Source: Dioscorea cayenensis subsp. rotundata (taxonomy: Eukaryota > Streptophyta > Magnoliopsida > Dioscoreales > Dioscoreaceae). Taken from it: a stretch of 64,000 bases of DNA. Made by a program: the position numbers and the translations under genes. The stretch lies in NCBI RefSeq assembly GCF_009730915.1, contig NC_052471.1:30476185-30540184 (forward strand). Reading direction: 5' to 3'. Below are positions 36,986-49,300 of the stretch, piece after piece. The stretch's first letter is position 1, and each line of letters begins with the position of its first letter. A model generated the notes under the pieces. That model saw only the letters and a program-made list of their open reading frames with translations, searched no databases and had not been told where the DNA came from.

Positions 36986-37282
36986 AAATAATAATTGAGA
37001 TTTTGAGAAACCACATTTTCTTTGTAAAATATTCATGTTAATTAGAAAAATTTTCAAAAAAAAAAAAAAATCTAATGCTTTCTCAGTTTTGCAAAATAGA
37101 ACAGGAATATTTTATTGTTTTTAAACTATGTAGTTCTCCAAGAATAGAAATAATCAAGTAATGGTGTTAACTCTTCCTTATTTTGGCAGGGGTAAAATTG
37201 TCAATTCAGTTGAAAAAAATGGTCAACATGGTTTAGTTTGGAATTCATGTTTTAAATTTTTTTAATGGAATTTTGGGGGGTA

Positions 37283-37318
37283 TGTATAAAAATATATATA
37301 TATATATATATATATATT
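37283..37318. repeat. (TA)n microsatellite
   Basis: AT dinucleotide run in spacer unit B. Confidence 0.9.
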
Positions 37319-37604
37319 TATGCCTTCTAGGCTAGCTTTCATATAAAATGATAATTTTGCCATTGCTAAATAAAAAAAAAATAGCATTAACGGTTTTTTC
37401 CTTTATTGTTTAGCTGGAGAAATGGTATAGTTTAAAATCAAACAAAAAAATCCTGTCCTTATTTAACAAAACTGGAAACCACAAATTATTTTTTTGAAAT
37501 TTTCCCTTAATTTTTTTATATTTTATAAAATTTATTTATTTTTATGTGTCTAGATGTTGTTATGCTCAAAATTCAATTTAACTATTAAAAAGAAATTTAA
37601 CTCA

Positions 37605-37780
37605 ATGATATTTTTTGACAAATACAACAAGCACAGTTACGAGCCAAGAATTGATCTTTTAGCTCATACGCTCTCATTTGGTGATATAGAATTTCAACTA
37701 CAAACCTGCACCTATAATCGAGAATCCATTACCATTATTACGTTCAACGATACTTAAATTATCCAGAACAACGGCTTTTG
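37605..37780. repeat. Block shared by spacer units B and C
   Basis: It contains CCAAGAATTGATCTT and GATATA..TTTCAAC words and matches 43955-44130 in unit C, but is missing from unit A. Possibly another old insertion. No gene. Confidence 0.5.
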
Positions 37781-38125
37781 TAATGGGGCTAATGCCACTT
37801 AACTATCAATTTTTTGGACATAATTCTCCATCTAATGTTCATTTTGACTTTTGAATTTTTAAAATATTTAATTCGATTCATGTGCTTTAGTGAAATTGAG
37901 ACTTTTTTTACATTTGTGGCAATTAATGTATAAATGACATGGTTATTGATAGAAGCACTAATGTTTTTTTTTGTTTTTCGGTTTTTGCTTGAGGTCGTGA
38001 CATGGCAGTTTAAAGCACTTGCATGGCAGAGATGCAAAAGAGGGAGAAAAAATCATTTTAGCATGAAGCTCTCTATATTAATCATTTTCATATTAAAATA
38101 TTAGTGAATTTTTATTTTTATTTAT

Positions 38126-38335
38126 TTATTTATTTATTTATTTTTTTGAAAAGGTGGATAAAACCACATTCATTAAAAACCGTAAAAAAAGAAGTACAGA
38201 AGGGGAAAAAAAGACAAGAACACAGGAGTCAAGGCTCTACAAAATTATCACAAGGAATGCATAGAAACGGCTAACAAATAGAGAAAAATCAAAAGAAACA
38301 AAACCCTAAAAAGAAGGGAGGTTCTTTAGGGGTAA
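38126..38335 (-). mobile_element. 5'-truncated LINE 3' end, minus strand
   Basis: Starts with a T-rich tail and GAAAAGGTGGATAAA, the complement of the LINE-end motif seen at 13710. Only about 200 bp remain. GAATTTT at both edges (near 38105 and 38350) is a possible target duplication. Confidence 0.65.
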
Positions 38336-38639
38336 AAAAAAAAGTTTCTGAATTTTAATAGATATGCTTATATATTTTGCATATTTTAGTATTGATGATA
38401 ATATATATTTTTTTATTCATAAAAGTGTCTGACTTCTACAAGACTACAACTATGTCTAAATATTTGTTTTATTTTATGTGAAAAGCATAAAAATGTTCAC
38501 ATTCTTTTTCTTTGAATTTTTTTTCCTTTTTTTATAATAATGTTCACATTCTAATATTTGTTTGTTTGTTTTTATTTATTTATAGGAAAAAAATAATGGG
38601 AATTTAAACAATAACTAAAAAAATTAGCTAATTCTGGGA

Positions 38640-39512
38640 CCTGCCCCCGCCTTTGTCCCTCCCTTCTCCTCCTATACAATGACTGGGGTGATCCATATAT
38701 GATGCTTATCCGCTCTGATCTCCGGTGGATTTCCAGTGACAAAGGCGCCACGGTTGCAACTCTCCTCCATCCCCTTCTCTTGGAGGTTTTATGGATTTCA
38801 GGTGACAATCAAATCAGAGGTTTATGATTTAATCTTTTGGTCTTTCTGTTCATCGTAATTTCTCGAGCTTCTCTGTTCATTTTATCCTGAATTTTTATTC
38901 AATTTTTCTCCTATTATGCTGCAAAAATTAGGATCTCCAGCAAGATTTGGCTACTTGTTGAATTGGCATAATGTCTTGGTTTTTGATGTGAGATCATTTG
39001 CTTTGCTAAAAATATAGGCCATTGTTCTGCAATTGGTGTGGGTTACTTAGTCACTGTGTCAGTTAGTATTTGAATGTTTTCGGTTGCTGTTCAATTTAGA
39101 AGATAAGCTGCACATGAAGTAGTAATAATCCTAATGCATTGAGAGTTCATCTGGATGGTTAGAATAAAATTTCATGCACTAAATGCGAAATTTCTCTGCA
39201 ATTAAAGAACATGACTTTGCTGAGAAAAATAAATCGAAAGAAATGCATATTGTTAGTTTGAGAGAAATTTGATGCATTGAGAGCTTATCTGGATGTTCAG
39301 AATAATACTTCATGCATTAATTTTTGACTTTTTGAGATTTCTCTGCAATTAAGAAAGATCAGTTGCTAAGAAAAAAATGAATTGAAAGAAATGCATTTTG
39401 TTAGTTTGAGAGAAATTTGAGAACTTGTAATCTGAGATGGAAGTAGACTATTTCATTGCTCGCCTCTCAAAACCTGCTTTTTTTCTCCAACGATAAAGAA
39501 GAACAAATATAT
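38640..39512 (+). pseudogene. Exon-like conserved spacer block, unit B
   Basis: Second copy of the unidentified block at 26640. The MEVDYFIA frame begins near 39437; a longer T run near 39480 shifts the frame. Donor-like CAAG-GTATAA at the end is kept. Confidence 0.35.
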
Positions 39513-39599
39513 CTCAAGGTATAAATTATTGTTCCATAATTAATGTGAGCTTCTGTTGTTGCCATAATTAGTCTTCATGTAGAATCCTTGTGAGCTTAC

Positions 39600-40524
39600 T
39601 GGCTTAGCCTTTTTTTCTTTCGTGCACATCATATGTAATCATTCTCTCAGTAATGAATGTTGTCATGTTGATGGCTGAGGATAATGGGAGTTTTGTTGAT
39701 TTGGGATGAGTTTAAGACCACGGAGTCTGCTGATTTGTTCTTCAAGGTATACTGCAATATGCAACACTTAATTATATACTCTCAGCAGCAGAGTAAATGC
39801 AAGGACAATGTTGATTAATATACACTAGGCTCAAGATACCGTAGCAAAGAATGGTGGATTTGTGTTAGGAAGCAGTGCAACATTGTAAAGAAGATAACAT
39901 TTTCAGTATACAATTATTAATCAATGGATGCAAATGATGAAATGACGTTAAATGTTGGTGCTTGTTGATCATGGTATTTGGACAGATGATTTCTTCATTA
40001 TTTGCCTAACTAGCAAGACATGTTATCCATCACAAGATGGGGTTACGGCTTTTTAGAAAAAGCATTTCTTGTTTGTTGATTATAATATAACTGTCTAAGG
40101 TTTTAGTCATGGAAGCCATCTGGGGGCTATATTTAGAATTGATTATTTGCTTCAGGGAAGGTTTAATGATGGTGTAGACTTGAGCAGAGGTTGGTTTGAT
40201 ATTATCATTGGTTTAGATAATTGATATTGAAGTTTTGAGAGTTTTAGTTATTTTCTTCCTGAAGAGTGGATGAAATCCCAAAAATAATACAAGTGTCTAT
40301 GCACATATTAACCTTTTTTTTTTTTGTTTCAATTAACAACATAAGTTCATCAATATGACTAACAGTATTTGAGCTGAATGCAAGAGCGCAAAGTAGCGCA
40401 TGAAATTCCTCAATTATGAAGACAATATTTTCACAGACATTATTTTCACAAGGAATTTTGGTCAACACAACACAATCAGCTCATACAAGCTTATTACATA
40501 TGGTGATTACTACATTTATTGATT
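39600..40524 (-). other. 3' flank of subtilase copy 3
   Basis: Near-identical to 32785-33695. No gene seen. Confidence 0.65.
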
Positions 40525-42845
40525 TTAGAATGCGATGTAGATGGGACTTGTGACATTGTGCCTGTTGGACACCCATGACAACTCTCCTTGTCCAATGACT
40601 CCCGAGCTTGGGTGGGAACCATTCATGATGAATGTGATACTATAGGTAATTTGTTGTTCTAATCGGGTGAAGCTAATCTGGTAGTGAGAGAGGTAGATTC
40701 TCACAAATGGTGGTTCTATGAATGTGGCGTTGTAGATTTCCCTAGCATCACCCACATTTGTCACTGTCCTGCTAATAGTGGAGTTTGCTGATCTTGATGC
40801 CATTTGTATGCCAATAGAGGGATAATTGAGTTGCTTGCTAGAGATGGATCTAGTGCAATTTTGTGTGTTGTTTTTGGTGAAGATTTGCACATCTTGACTG
40901 TTATTAGAAAAAATTCCGCAAAGATAGGCAACATAATCATCTGGTTCAATGTTGTAGACGAGACCTGGATCCATGGCATTCATCACATTGACTTGTCCTG
41001 CTCCCCGTTGGAGAATGTTGGCACTGCCGTTCAAAGTTGCTTCATCATAGATTGGTTTTCCATCTAAATCGAATGTGTCGGTTGTGGTGATGAGTGCTGA
41101 TTGGATCTCTGATGTTGACCATTGACGTTTGTTGTCGTTTTTCAACTTGCTCATAATAAGTGCCACAATTCCGGAAACATGAGGCGTGGCCATGGATGTG
41201 CCACTTTCAAAGTTGAATGGCTTTATTTTTAGACCAGACAGGAAAAGCCCAACTTCTACTGGCCATGCAGATAAAATATTTACTCCAGGTGCAGTGACAT
41301 CTAGCTTCACATTGTTTCCATTATACCTGACCAGGCCTCTGGATGAGAAGTAGGCCAATGCTGGAGATGGCCGAATATCAAATATTGTTCCACCGAAGGT
41401 GATCTTTGCCGTAGGTGTAGAGTTTGAAATAATATAATCTTTAATTTGAATGGCATCTTTGTAGCTCACATGTGATACTGGAAGATATTGAGCTTCTGAA
41501 AATGTCGTGTACCCTGACACATCATCATTCATAAGGACCATGCCAGCACCTCCAACATTCCTAACGACTTTACCTTTTCGATGTTATCTAAATTTCCAAC
41601 ATCACACATCACAATCTTATCTCTAACATCGATGCCATTTAACGAATTATTCAAGCAATATAGTTGTCTAAATCGTCCATTGCTGCCTGGAAAAAAACAA
41701 GGGAAGAAATTTGTCAGTAACCATATTGGGTTGGTAGGCGCTTTTCTCCGTGGAATTGAGTCCCATTGCCGAGTGTCACAGTTGCTCTACTTATTCTTCG
41801 ATCTGTAGTTGTTGCACCGATGACCATATCCCATGGAGCAGCGTGACTCAATGTCTCCGGGTCTGGGCCACTGTTACCAGCAGCTGTGCATGGAAAGATA
41901 CCCTTATGCATTGCTGAGTACGTGGCAATAGCAACGTCATCCTCATCAAGGGAAATAGGCAAGTAGAGAGGTGGTAACCCAAAGGACATTTGGAGGATAT
42001 GCACCCCATCTTGAATTGCTTTGTCTATACCTGCTAGGATACCACTTGATTCATATGTCTTTCCAACACACCTTGTACACTGATATAAATACTTTCGGCG
42101 CCATCCATGCAGCCCTTCCAGGAGCTTCGTTTAGGACTTCTGCGTTATTCACAAAGTTGCCTGCTGCAATGCCAGCGACATGTGTACCGTGACCTTGATC
42201 TATGTCAGTTGCTAGAATGGTTTTATTATCAAGTTTGAAAGATTGTACCCCAATGACTTTATCATTGCAAGGTGTTTGGAGGTAACAACTTACGTTCCAT
42301 CCTGCTGGGCGGGGAGGCATTCCTGTGTCATCAAAGGAAGGATGGGGCATGTAAATCCCTGTATCCAACACGCCAATGATGATCCCCTCACCGTAAAATG
42401 AGTTGCTTGTGGACCAAACTCCAAATGAAGTGCTCAAATTTAGGAAGTCATGAGTATAGGTTGTTTGGAGGTGAAGAGCCTTGCTCGGATTGGCACGGAG
42501 AAATCCATCCATCTTCTCCATATCTCTCACTTCTTCAGGTGTTAATCTTGCTGCAAACCCACTGATGGCTTCTTTATATGAGAAAAGCAACCGCGGCTCC
42601 CCTGTATCAAGAGTAGTGTTGGGTAAAAAGGACTTGTGCCAATTCTCTAAATCCTCTGCACTCCAAGAAATTTGAACCCTCCGGCTTCAAAAACGTGAAC
42701 AATATATGTTTTTGATTTGGCTAATGTTTTCACCATGATCACTGACTATAGGCAATAGCTGGCCGTGAACCAAGAGAAGAATGTTAAATGAAAGAAAAAA
42801 TGCAAGAACCACGAAAGGAGCAAATTCACCCTTGAACTCGCCCAT
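40525..42845 (-). pseudogene. Subtilase copy 3, frameshifted
   Basis: Same layout as copies 1 and 2, starting MGEFKGEFAPF at 42845. Breaks: extra bases near 42712 and 42661, a 5-base deletion near 42053, an extra A near 41743, shifts near 41695 and 41579. Motifs GVLDTGI, GHGTHVAG, TAAGNSGP and GTSMATPHVSG are all still present, so loss is recent or partly an assembly artefact. Odd changes include SSRGLVRYNGNNVKLDVTAPG, where other copies have RGP and KPDVTAPG, which argues for real decay. Confidence 0.9.
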
Positions 42846-42929
42846 TTAAGTGGAGTTTTGAAAGAACTAATGGAAGAGATCAAATAGCCAAGGTGTGGAT
42901 GTGGTTCATGCTCTCTGTGATATTCTAAT

Positions 42930-43540
42930 ATATAGACTGGATATGGACTTAAGTTGGCACATCGTTGAATGAATTTTGGAATTTTCATTCATATCATACC
43001 CTATGCATCTCATCAAAATTGTGATAATTTAATTTGCTAGTAACATAGGGTACCACTTTGAATTCAGACACCAAATATAATTCCTTGGATGAAGGATCTC
43101 ACTCTTCCGAACATTCCTGGACTTTGGATGCTATGAAACCTATACTAACTTACTATTGTTCAGAAACGCATGCTGCATGGTTTGCTTCCTCTTTGTATGT
43201 TTACCCTTTTGGCAAAATATTCGATTCCCATTAAGGAATGTTTTTTAAAAGAAATTAATCCTATAAATGGTTTTAGCTCACTAGACTAATATATATTATA
43301 TGTGATTATGTTAAAATAATCCACAAGTTTAAGGATGATCTAAACAAGCCTTTTGTGCATTGATTATATTTGCTTATATTGATGAAAGAATCCAATGAGC
43401 ATCTAGTTTTGGAAGTAGTATGCTTGTTTGAGGTGATTGCAACTTGCATTAACTTTACACTAATCATATTGAGGTATGTCATCTTCCAAAAAGTTTTTCT
43501 GTTCTTGTTTTTTTCCTCTGAAACATGATTAAACAATAAG
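42930..43540 (-). other. Upstream flank of subtilase copy 3
   Basis: Conserved non-coding flank. The TATA-like region (42925-42945) is changed compared with copies 1 and 2. Confidence 0.6.
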
Positions 43541-43545
43541 AGATA

Positions 43546-43795
43546 TTAGGAACCCGACATAGCCCAACAGTACCCATCTTGCATTGGGTTTGAGGAGTCT
43601 GGATTTCAAGCCCCTCAAATCACAATGTGCAGAATCTTCTGTGGGAAGTTTGTTTGAGGAGCACTTTCCATCCCTTTCAGAGTTGCATGATCAGGGTTTA
43701 TCTTTAGAAGATCTGTAAAGCACCGTAATAAGTGCACCTTCATAACTACATATCCCTTGACTAAGAGCGCTTGTTGCTTTTATCAAAAAAACAAT
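43546..43795 (+). mobile_element. SINE (tRNA-derived), unit C
   Basis: Same insertion as at 36748-36985: ACATAGCCCAACAG A-box-like start, B-box-like ATTTCAAGCCCCTC, and a TATCAAAAAAACAATAAT tail. Confidence 0.6.
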
Positions 43796-44747
43796 AATAA
43801 AAATTCCTTGAAACAACACTGCCTTTGTAAAATATTCATGTTAATTTATTTATATTTTATAAAAATTATTTTTTATGTTTCTAGATAATTTTTTCTTCAA
43901 AATTCAATTTGACTATTAAAAAGAAATTTAACTCATAATTTTTTTTAAGGCAAATGTGACAAACGCAGGTAAGGGCGTGTGCACGGGCCAAGAATTGATC
44001 TTCCAACCCATATACCCTTATCTGGCGATATAAGGTTTGGGTTACAAATTTGCACCCATAATAGAGGACCCAATATCACTTTTGCGTCAGAATTGAACTT
44101 TCCAAACTAACCACTTTTACAATGGGGCTATCATTTCTTTCACTATAATTTTCTATCTAATGTTCATTTTTATTCTTGTATTTTTATAATATTTAATTTG
44201 ATACCTGTTTTTTTATAGTGAAATTGAGATATTTTTTTACATTTGTGGCAATTAATGTATAAGTGATGTGGTTATTGATGCGAGGATTGATGTTTTTTTC
44301 CTCTTAAGGTGATGACATGGCAGTTTAAAGCTCTTGCTAGGCAAAGATACGAGAAAGGAAAAAAATCATTTTTAGCATGAGGCTCTCTATTTTAATCATT
44401 TTTCACATTAAAATATCAGCGGATTTTTAGTAGATATGCTTTTATACATCTTATATTTTAGTATATTTTAGTATATTTTAGTATTGATGATGATAATATA
44501 TATTTGTTTATTCATAAAAAAATGCATTAGTTTTACAAGACTACAATTATATCTATGTGAAAAACACAACAATGTTTACATTCTTTTTAAAAAAGAAAAA
44601 AAAAATTAAATTAACCATATTTGTTATTATTTTTTTTATAATAATGTTCACATTCTAATATTTTTTTTGTTTATATATTTATTTATTTATAGGGAAAAAA
44701 TAATGGGAATTAAAAACAATAATTCGAAATGAGCTCATTCTCAGACC
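43796..44747. other. Spacer unit C, AT-rich
   Basis: Non-coding; matches parts of 37000-38640. It includes a small three-fold repeat of TATTTTAGTA near 44445-44485. Confidence 0.6.
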
Positions 44748-45540
44748 AGCCCCCGCCTTTGTCCCTCTCTTCTCCTCCTACAATGACCGGGATGATCCAT
44801 ACATGATGCTTTTCCACTCCATTCTCTAGCGGATTTCCGTTGACAAAGGCGGCGCTGTCGCCACTCTCCTCCATCCCTTCACTTGGATAGTTTATGGATT
44901 TCAGGTGACAATCAAATCAGAATTTTATGATTTAATCTTTGGTCTTTCTTTTCCTCGTAATTTCTCGAGTTTGTTTGTTTGTTTGTTTATCATGAATTTC
45001 ATTTAATCTTGTTCCTATCTTGCTGCAAAATTAGGATTGCGAGGGAGATTGAGCTTCTTGTTGAAGTGGTATTAATCATTGTGTCAATTAGCATTTGAAG
45101 GTTTTCGATTGCTGTTCAATTGAGAAGTTAAGCTGCACATGAAGTAGTAATAATCATAATGCATTGAGAGTTCATCTGGATGGCTAGAATAATACTTCAT
45201 GCACTAGATATGAAATTTCTCTGCAATTAAAGAACATGAGTTGCTGAAAAATGAATTGAAAGAAATGCATTTTGTTTGTTTGAGACAAATTTGATGCATT
45301 GAGAGCTTATCTGGATGTTCAGAATAATACTTCATGCATTAATTGTGACTTCTGAGATTTCTCTGCAATGAAGAAAGATCAGTTGCTAAGAAAAATGAAT
45401 TGAATGAAACCCATTTTGTTAGTCAGAGAGAAATTTGAGAACTTGTAATCCAAGATGGAAGTAGACTATTTCATTGCTCACCTCTCAAAACCTGCTTTTC
45501 TCTCCAATGATAAAGAAGAATAAATATATCTCAAGGTATA
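44748..45540 (+). pseudogene. Exon-like conserved spacer block, unit C
   Basis: Third copy of the unidentified block. The MEVDYFIAHLSKPAFLSNDKEE frame ends at a TAA (near 45520) where unit A has a sense codon. About 90 bp after the first donor-like site are deleted relative to unit A. Confidence 0.35.
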
Positions 45541-46112
45541 TAATTATTAATCAATGGATGCAAATGATGAAATGAGGTTAGATGTTGGTGCTTCTTGATC
45601 ATGGCATTTGGGAAGATGGTTTCGTCATTATTTCCCTAACTAGCAAGACATGTTATCCATCACAAGATGGGGTTACAGCTTTTTACAAAAATCACTTCTT
45701 GTTTGTTGATTATAGTATAACTGTCTAAGGTTTTAGTCATTGAAGTCATGTAGGGGCTAAACTTAGGTTTAACAATTGTGTGGACTTGAGCAGAGGTTGG
45801 TTTGATGTTATTATTGGTTTAGATAATTGATATTGATTTCCCCGAGTTTAGTTATGTTGGTCCTTAGCAATGGATGAAATCCTGAAAATAATACTAGTGT
45901 GTATGCATGTATTGTCCTATTTTTTCTCCATTTCAATAACATCAGTCCATCAATAGGACCAATAGTAAGCGAACTAAATGCAAAGTACATATTAGTGTCT
46001 CATATTCCATTATTATGAAGACATTATTTTCACTTGGAAATTTTAGCAAGGCAACACGTACAACTAGCTCATGCAAGCTTATTACATGGTGTGATTACTT
46101 CATTTATTGGTT

Positions 46113-48432
46113 TTAGAATGCAATGTAGATGGGACTTGTGACAGTGTGCTTGCTGGACACCCATGACAACTCTCCTTGTCCAATGACTCCAGAGCCTGGA
46201 TGAGTGCCATTCATGGTGAATGTGATACTATATGTAATTTGCTGTTCTAGTCGGGTGAAGCTAAGTCTGTATTGAGAAAGGTAGATTTTCACAAATGGTG
46301 GTTCTATGATCTTAGCATTGTAGATTTCCTAGCATCACCCACATTAGTCACTGTTCGGCTAATAGTGGTTCTCGCTAATCTTGATCTCATCTGTACACCT
46401 ATTGAAGCATAATTAAGTTGGTCACCAGAGATGGATCTAGTACACTGGGTATTGTTTTTTTGGTGAAGATTTGCACTGTCTGGCTGCTATTAAAAAGATT
46501 CCACAAAGATAGGCGACATAATCATCCGTTTTCGATGTTATGAGAAGACCTGGATCCATGGCATTCGTGACATTGACTTGCCCTGCTCCCCTTTGGAGAA
46601 TGTTGGCACTGTTGTTCAAAGTTGCTTCATCAAAGATTGGTCTTCCATCTAAGTCGAATGTGTTGGCTGTGGTGATGAGTGCTGATTGGATCTCTGATGT
46701 TGACCATTGACGTTTGTTGTCGTTTTTTAACTTGCTCATGATAAGAGCCACAATTCCGGAAACATGAGGTGTTGCCATGGATGTGCCACTCAAGAAGTTG
46801 AATGTCTTTCTTTTTAGGCCGGATGGGAAGGGCCCAACTTCTACTGGCCATGCAGCTAAAATATTCACTCCTGGTGCAGTGACATCTGGCTTCACAATGT
46901 TTCCATTATACCTGGCCGGGCCTCTCGATGAGAAATAGGCTAATGCCGGAGCTGGGCGAACACCGAATATAGTGCCACCGAAGGTGATTTTTGCTGTTGG
47001 TGTAGAGTTTGTAGCAAAATAATCTCTAATTTGAATGGCGTCCTTATCACTCACATGGGATACTGGAAGAGGGTGAGGTTCTGAAGATGTTGTGAACCCC
47101 AAGACATCAAAGTTCATGAGGATCATGCCTGCACCTCCAGCATTCCTGACGAAATCACCTTTTTCAGTATTCTCTATATCTCCAACATAGCACATCACAA
47201 TCTTATTTCTAACATTGAAGCCATTTAATGAATTATTCTTGCAAGACAGTTGGTCTGAACGTCCGTTGCTACCTGGAAAAACAAGGGGAAGAAACTTGTT
47301 TGTAACTGTTTTGGGTTGATAAGCGCTTTCTCCATGGAATTGCTTCCCATTTCCGAGCGTCACAGTTGCTCTTATTCTTCTATCTGTCGTGGTCGCACCA
47401 ACAACCATATCCCACGGAGCTGCATGACTCAATGTCTCCAAGTCGGGGCCATTGTTACCAGCAGCTGTGCATGGGAAGATCCCCTTCTGCATTGCTGAGT
47501 ACGTGGCAACAGCAACTTCATCATCGTCAAAGGAGTTGGGCAAGTAAGGAGGTCGTGCCCCAAATGACATTTGGAGGATATGCACCCCATCTTGAATTGC
47601 TTTGTCTATGCCTGCCAGGATACCACTTGATTCACATCCTATATCTTTCCAACACACCTTGTACACTGATATAAATGCTTTTGGCGCCATCCCTGCAGCC
47701 CTTCCAGGAGCTTGGCCGAGGACTTCTGCATTATCCACGAAGTTGCCTGCTGCAATGCCAGCGACATGTGTACCGTGACCCTGGTCTATGTCAGTCGGCG
47801 GAATGGTTGTATTACCTTGTTTGAAAGATTGTGCCCCAATGACTTTTGCCATTGCAAGACCGTCTTGGTAGGTAACAACTTGCGTTCCATCCTCTTGGCC
47901 GTGGTGGCATTCCTGTATCTGCAAAGGACGGATGAGGGAAGTGAATACCTGTATCCAACACTCCGATGATGATCCCTTCACCGAAAAATGAGTTGCTTGT
48001 GGACCAAGCTCCAAATAAAGTGCTCAAGTTTAGTAAGTTATGTGTATATGTTGTTTGGAGTTGAAGCCGCTTGCTTGGATTGGCACGCAGAAATCCATTC
48101 ATCTTCTCCATGCCTCTCACTTCTTCGGGTGTTAATCTTGCTGCAAACCCGCTAATTGCTTCTTTGTATGAGTAAAGCATCCGCGGCTCGCCTGTGTCTA
48201 GAGTAGTGTTGGGCAAAAAGGACTTGTGCCAATTCTCTAAATCCTCAGCGCCCAAGAAATTTGACCTCTCTGGCTTAAGAACATGAACAATGTAGGTTTG
48301 GATTTGGCTAGTGTTTTCTCCATAGTCACTAACTATAGGCAATAGCTGGCCATGAACCAAGAGAACTGAGTTAAAAGACAGAAAGAAGAGTAGAACTAAG
48401 AAAGAAACAAAGCCAGACTTGAACTCTCCCAT
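46113..48432 (-). pseudogene. Subtilase copy 4, frameshifted
   Basis: It starts MGEFKSGFVSF at 48432 with signal peptide and I9 propeptide as in the other copies. One extra base near 47866 splits the N-terminal third from the rest. The frame is then open from about 48014 to 46437 and includes GHGTHVAG, TAAGNNGP and GTSMATPHVSG. Near 46500 the frame shifts twice and a base is missing near 46331, so the Fn3-like end is lost. GLLITSKTDDY replaces GLVYNIEPDDY. Confidence 0.9.
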
Positions 48433-48520
48433 TTGAATGGTGGCTTGAAAGAACTTATGGAAGAGATCAAATAGCCAAGATGGGGATGTCTTACAGTGGT
48501 TCATGCTGTCATGATATTCC

Positions 48521-48548
48521 AATATATATATATATATATATATATATG
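48521..48548. repeat. (TA)n microsatellite at the copy 4 promoter
   Basis: TA run at the position of the TATA-like box of the other copies, about 90-115 bp upstream of the copy 4 start. Confidence 0.85.
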
Positions 48549-49030
48549 GACAATCTATCTATGGCTTAAGATTTCACATCGTTGAAGGAATTTGGGAAGT
48601 TTCCTTTATGGAATGCCTCTCATCTGAATTGTGATAATTTATTTTGCTAGTTACGTAGGGTACCTAATTGAGCTTAGGCACATATATATAATTGCCTTGA
48701 GTGAAGGATCTCACTAATTATTTTAAACATTAGAACATGTTTATAGCCTTTGGATGCTATGAAACCAATATTATCTTGCTATTATTCTGAAATGAATGAT
48801 GTATGATGTCCCTTCTCTCTGTATAGTGTCCATTGATCCTAATTTTTAATTCTAGATATACTATGACATTCCCATCATGGAGTGTTTTTTAAAATAAACT
48901 ATTCATAAAGAAGGTCTTGGCTCAATTGGCTAACATATATTTTGAAGGTATGTCTGAAATAATGCAGAAGTTAAATGAATGATGTAAACAAGCTCTTTGT
49001 GCATTATTATATTAACTTCTATTGATGGTA
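48549..49030 (-). other. Upstream flank of subtilase copy 4
   Basis: Similarity to the other flanks continues to about 49030, then ends; this is the right edge of the array. Confidence 0.55.
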
Positions 49031-49154
49031 TCCAATCACTGAACAGTGATAATTATTTTAATAAATTAAAAATATTTATAATTTAATAAATTTATTTAAT
49101 GGATTGATCCAGTTAAATTAAATTGTCTCAACATATTTATTACATTGGTTGAAT

Positions 49155-49300
49155 TAAAAAGTAGATAAAACCACATGTATTGATCGAAAAAAGTCCAAAA
49201 CAACATCCATTTAGAAGTGGAGCAAAAATAAAAGTACAAGAAAACAGGGTCAAAACAAAATAACAAGTCCCCTAACCCACCCAAAGGTTAGAGTTGAAAC
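49155..49300 (-). mobile_element. LINE 3' end fragment, minus strand
   Basis: AAGTAGATAAAACCACATGTATTGAT resembles the LINE end at 38145 and 13710. Only about 140 bp. Confidence 0.5.
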
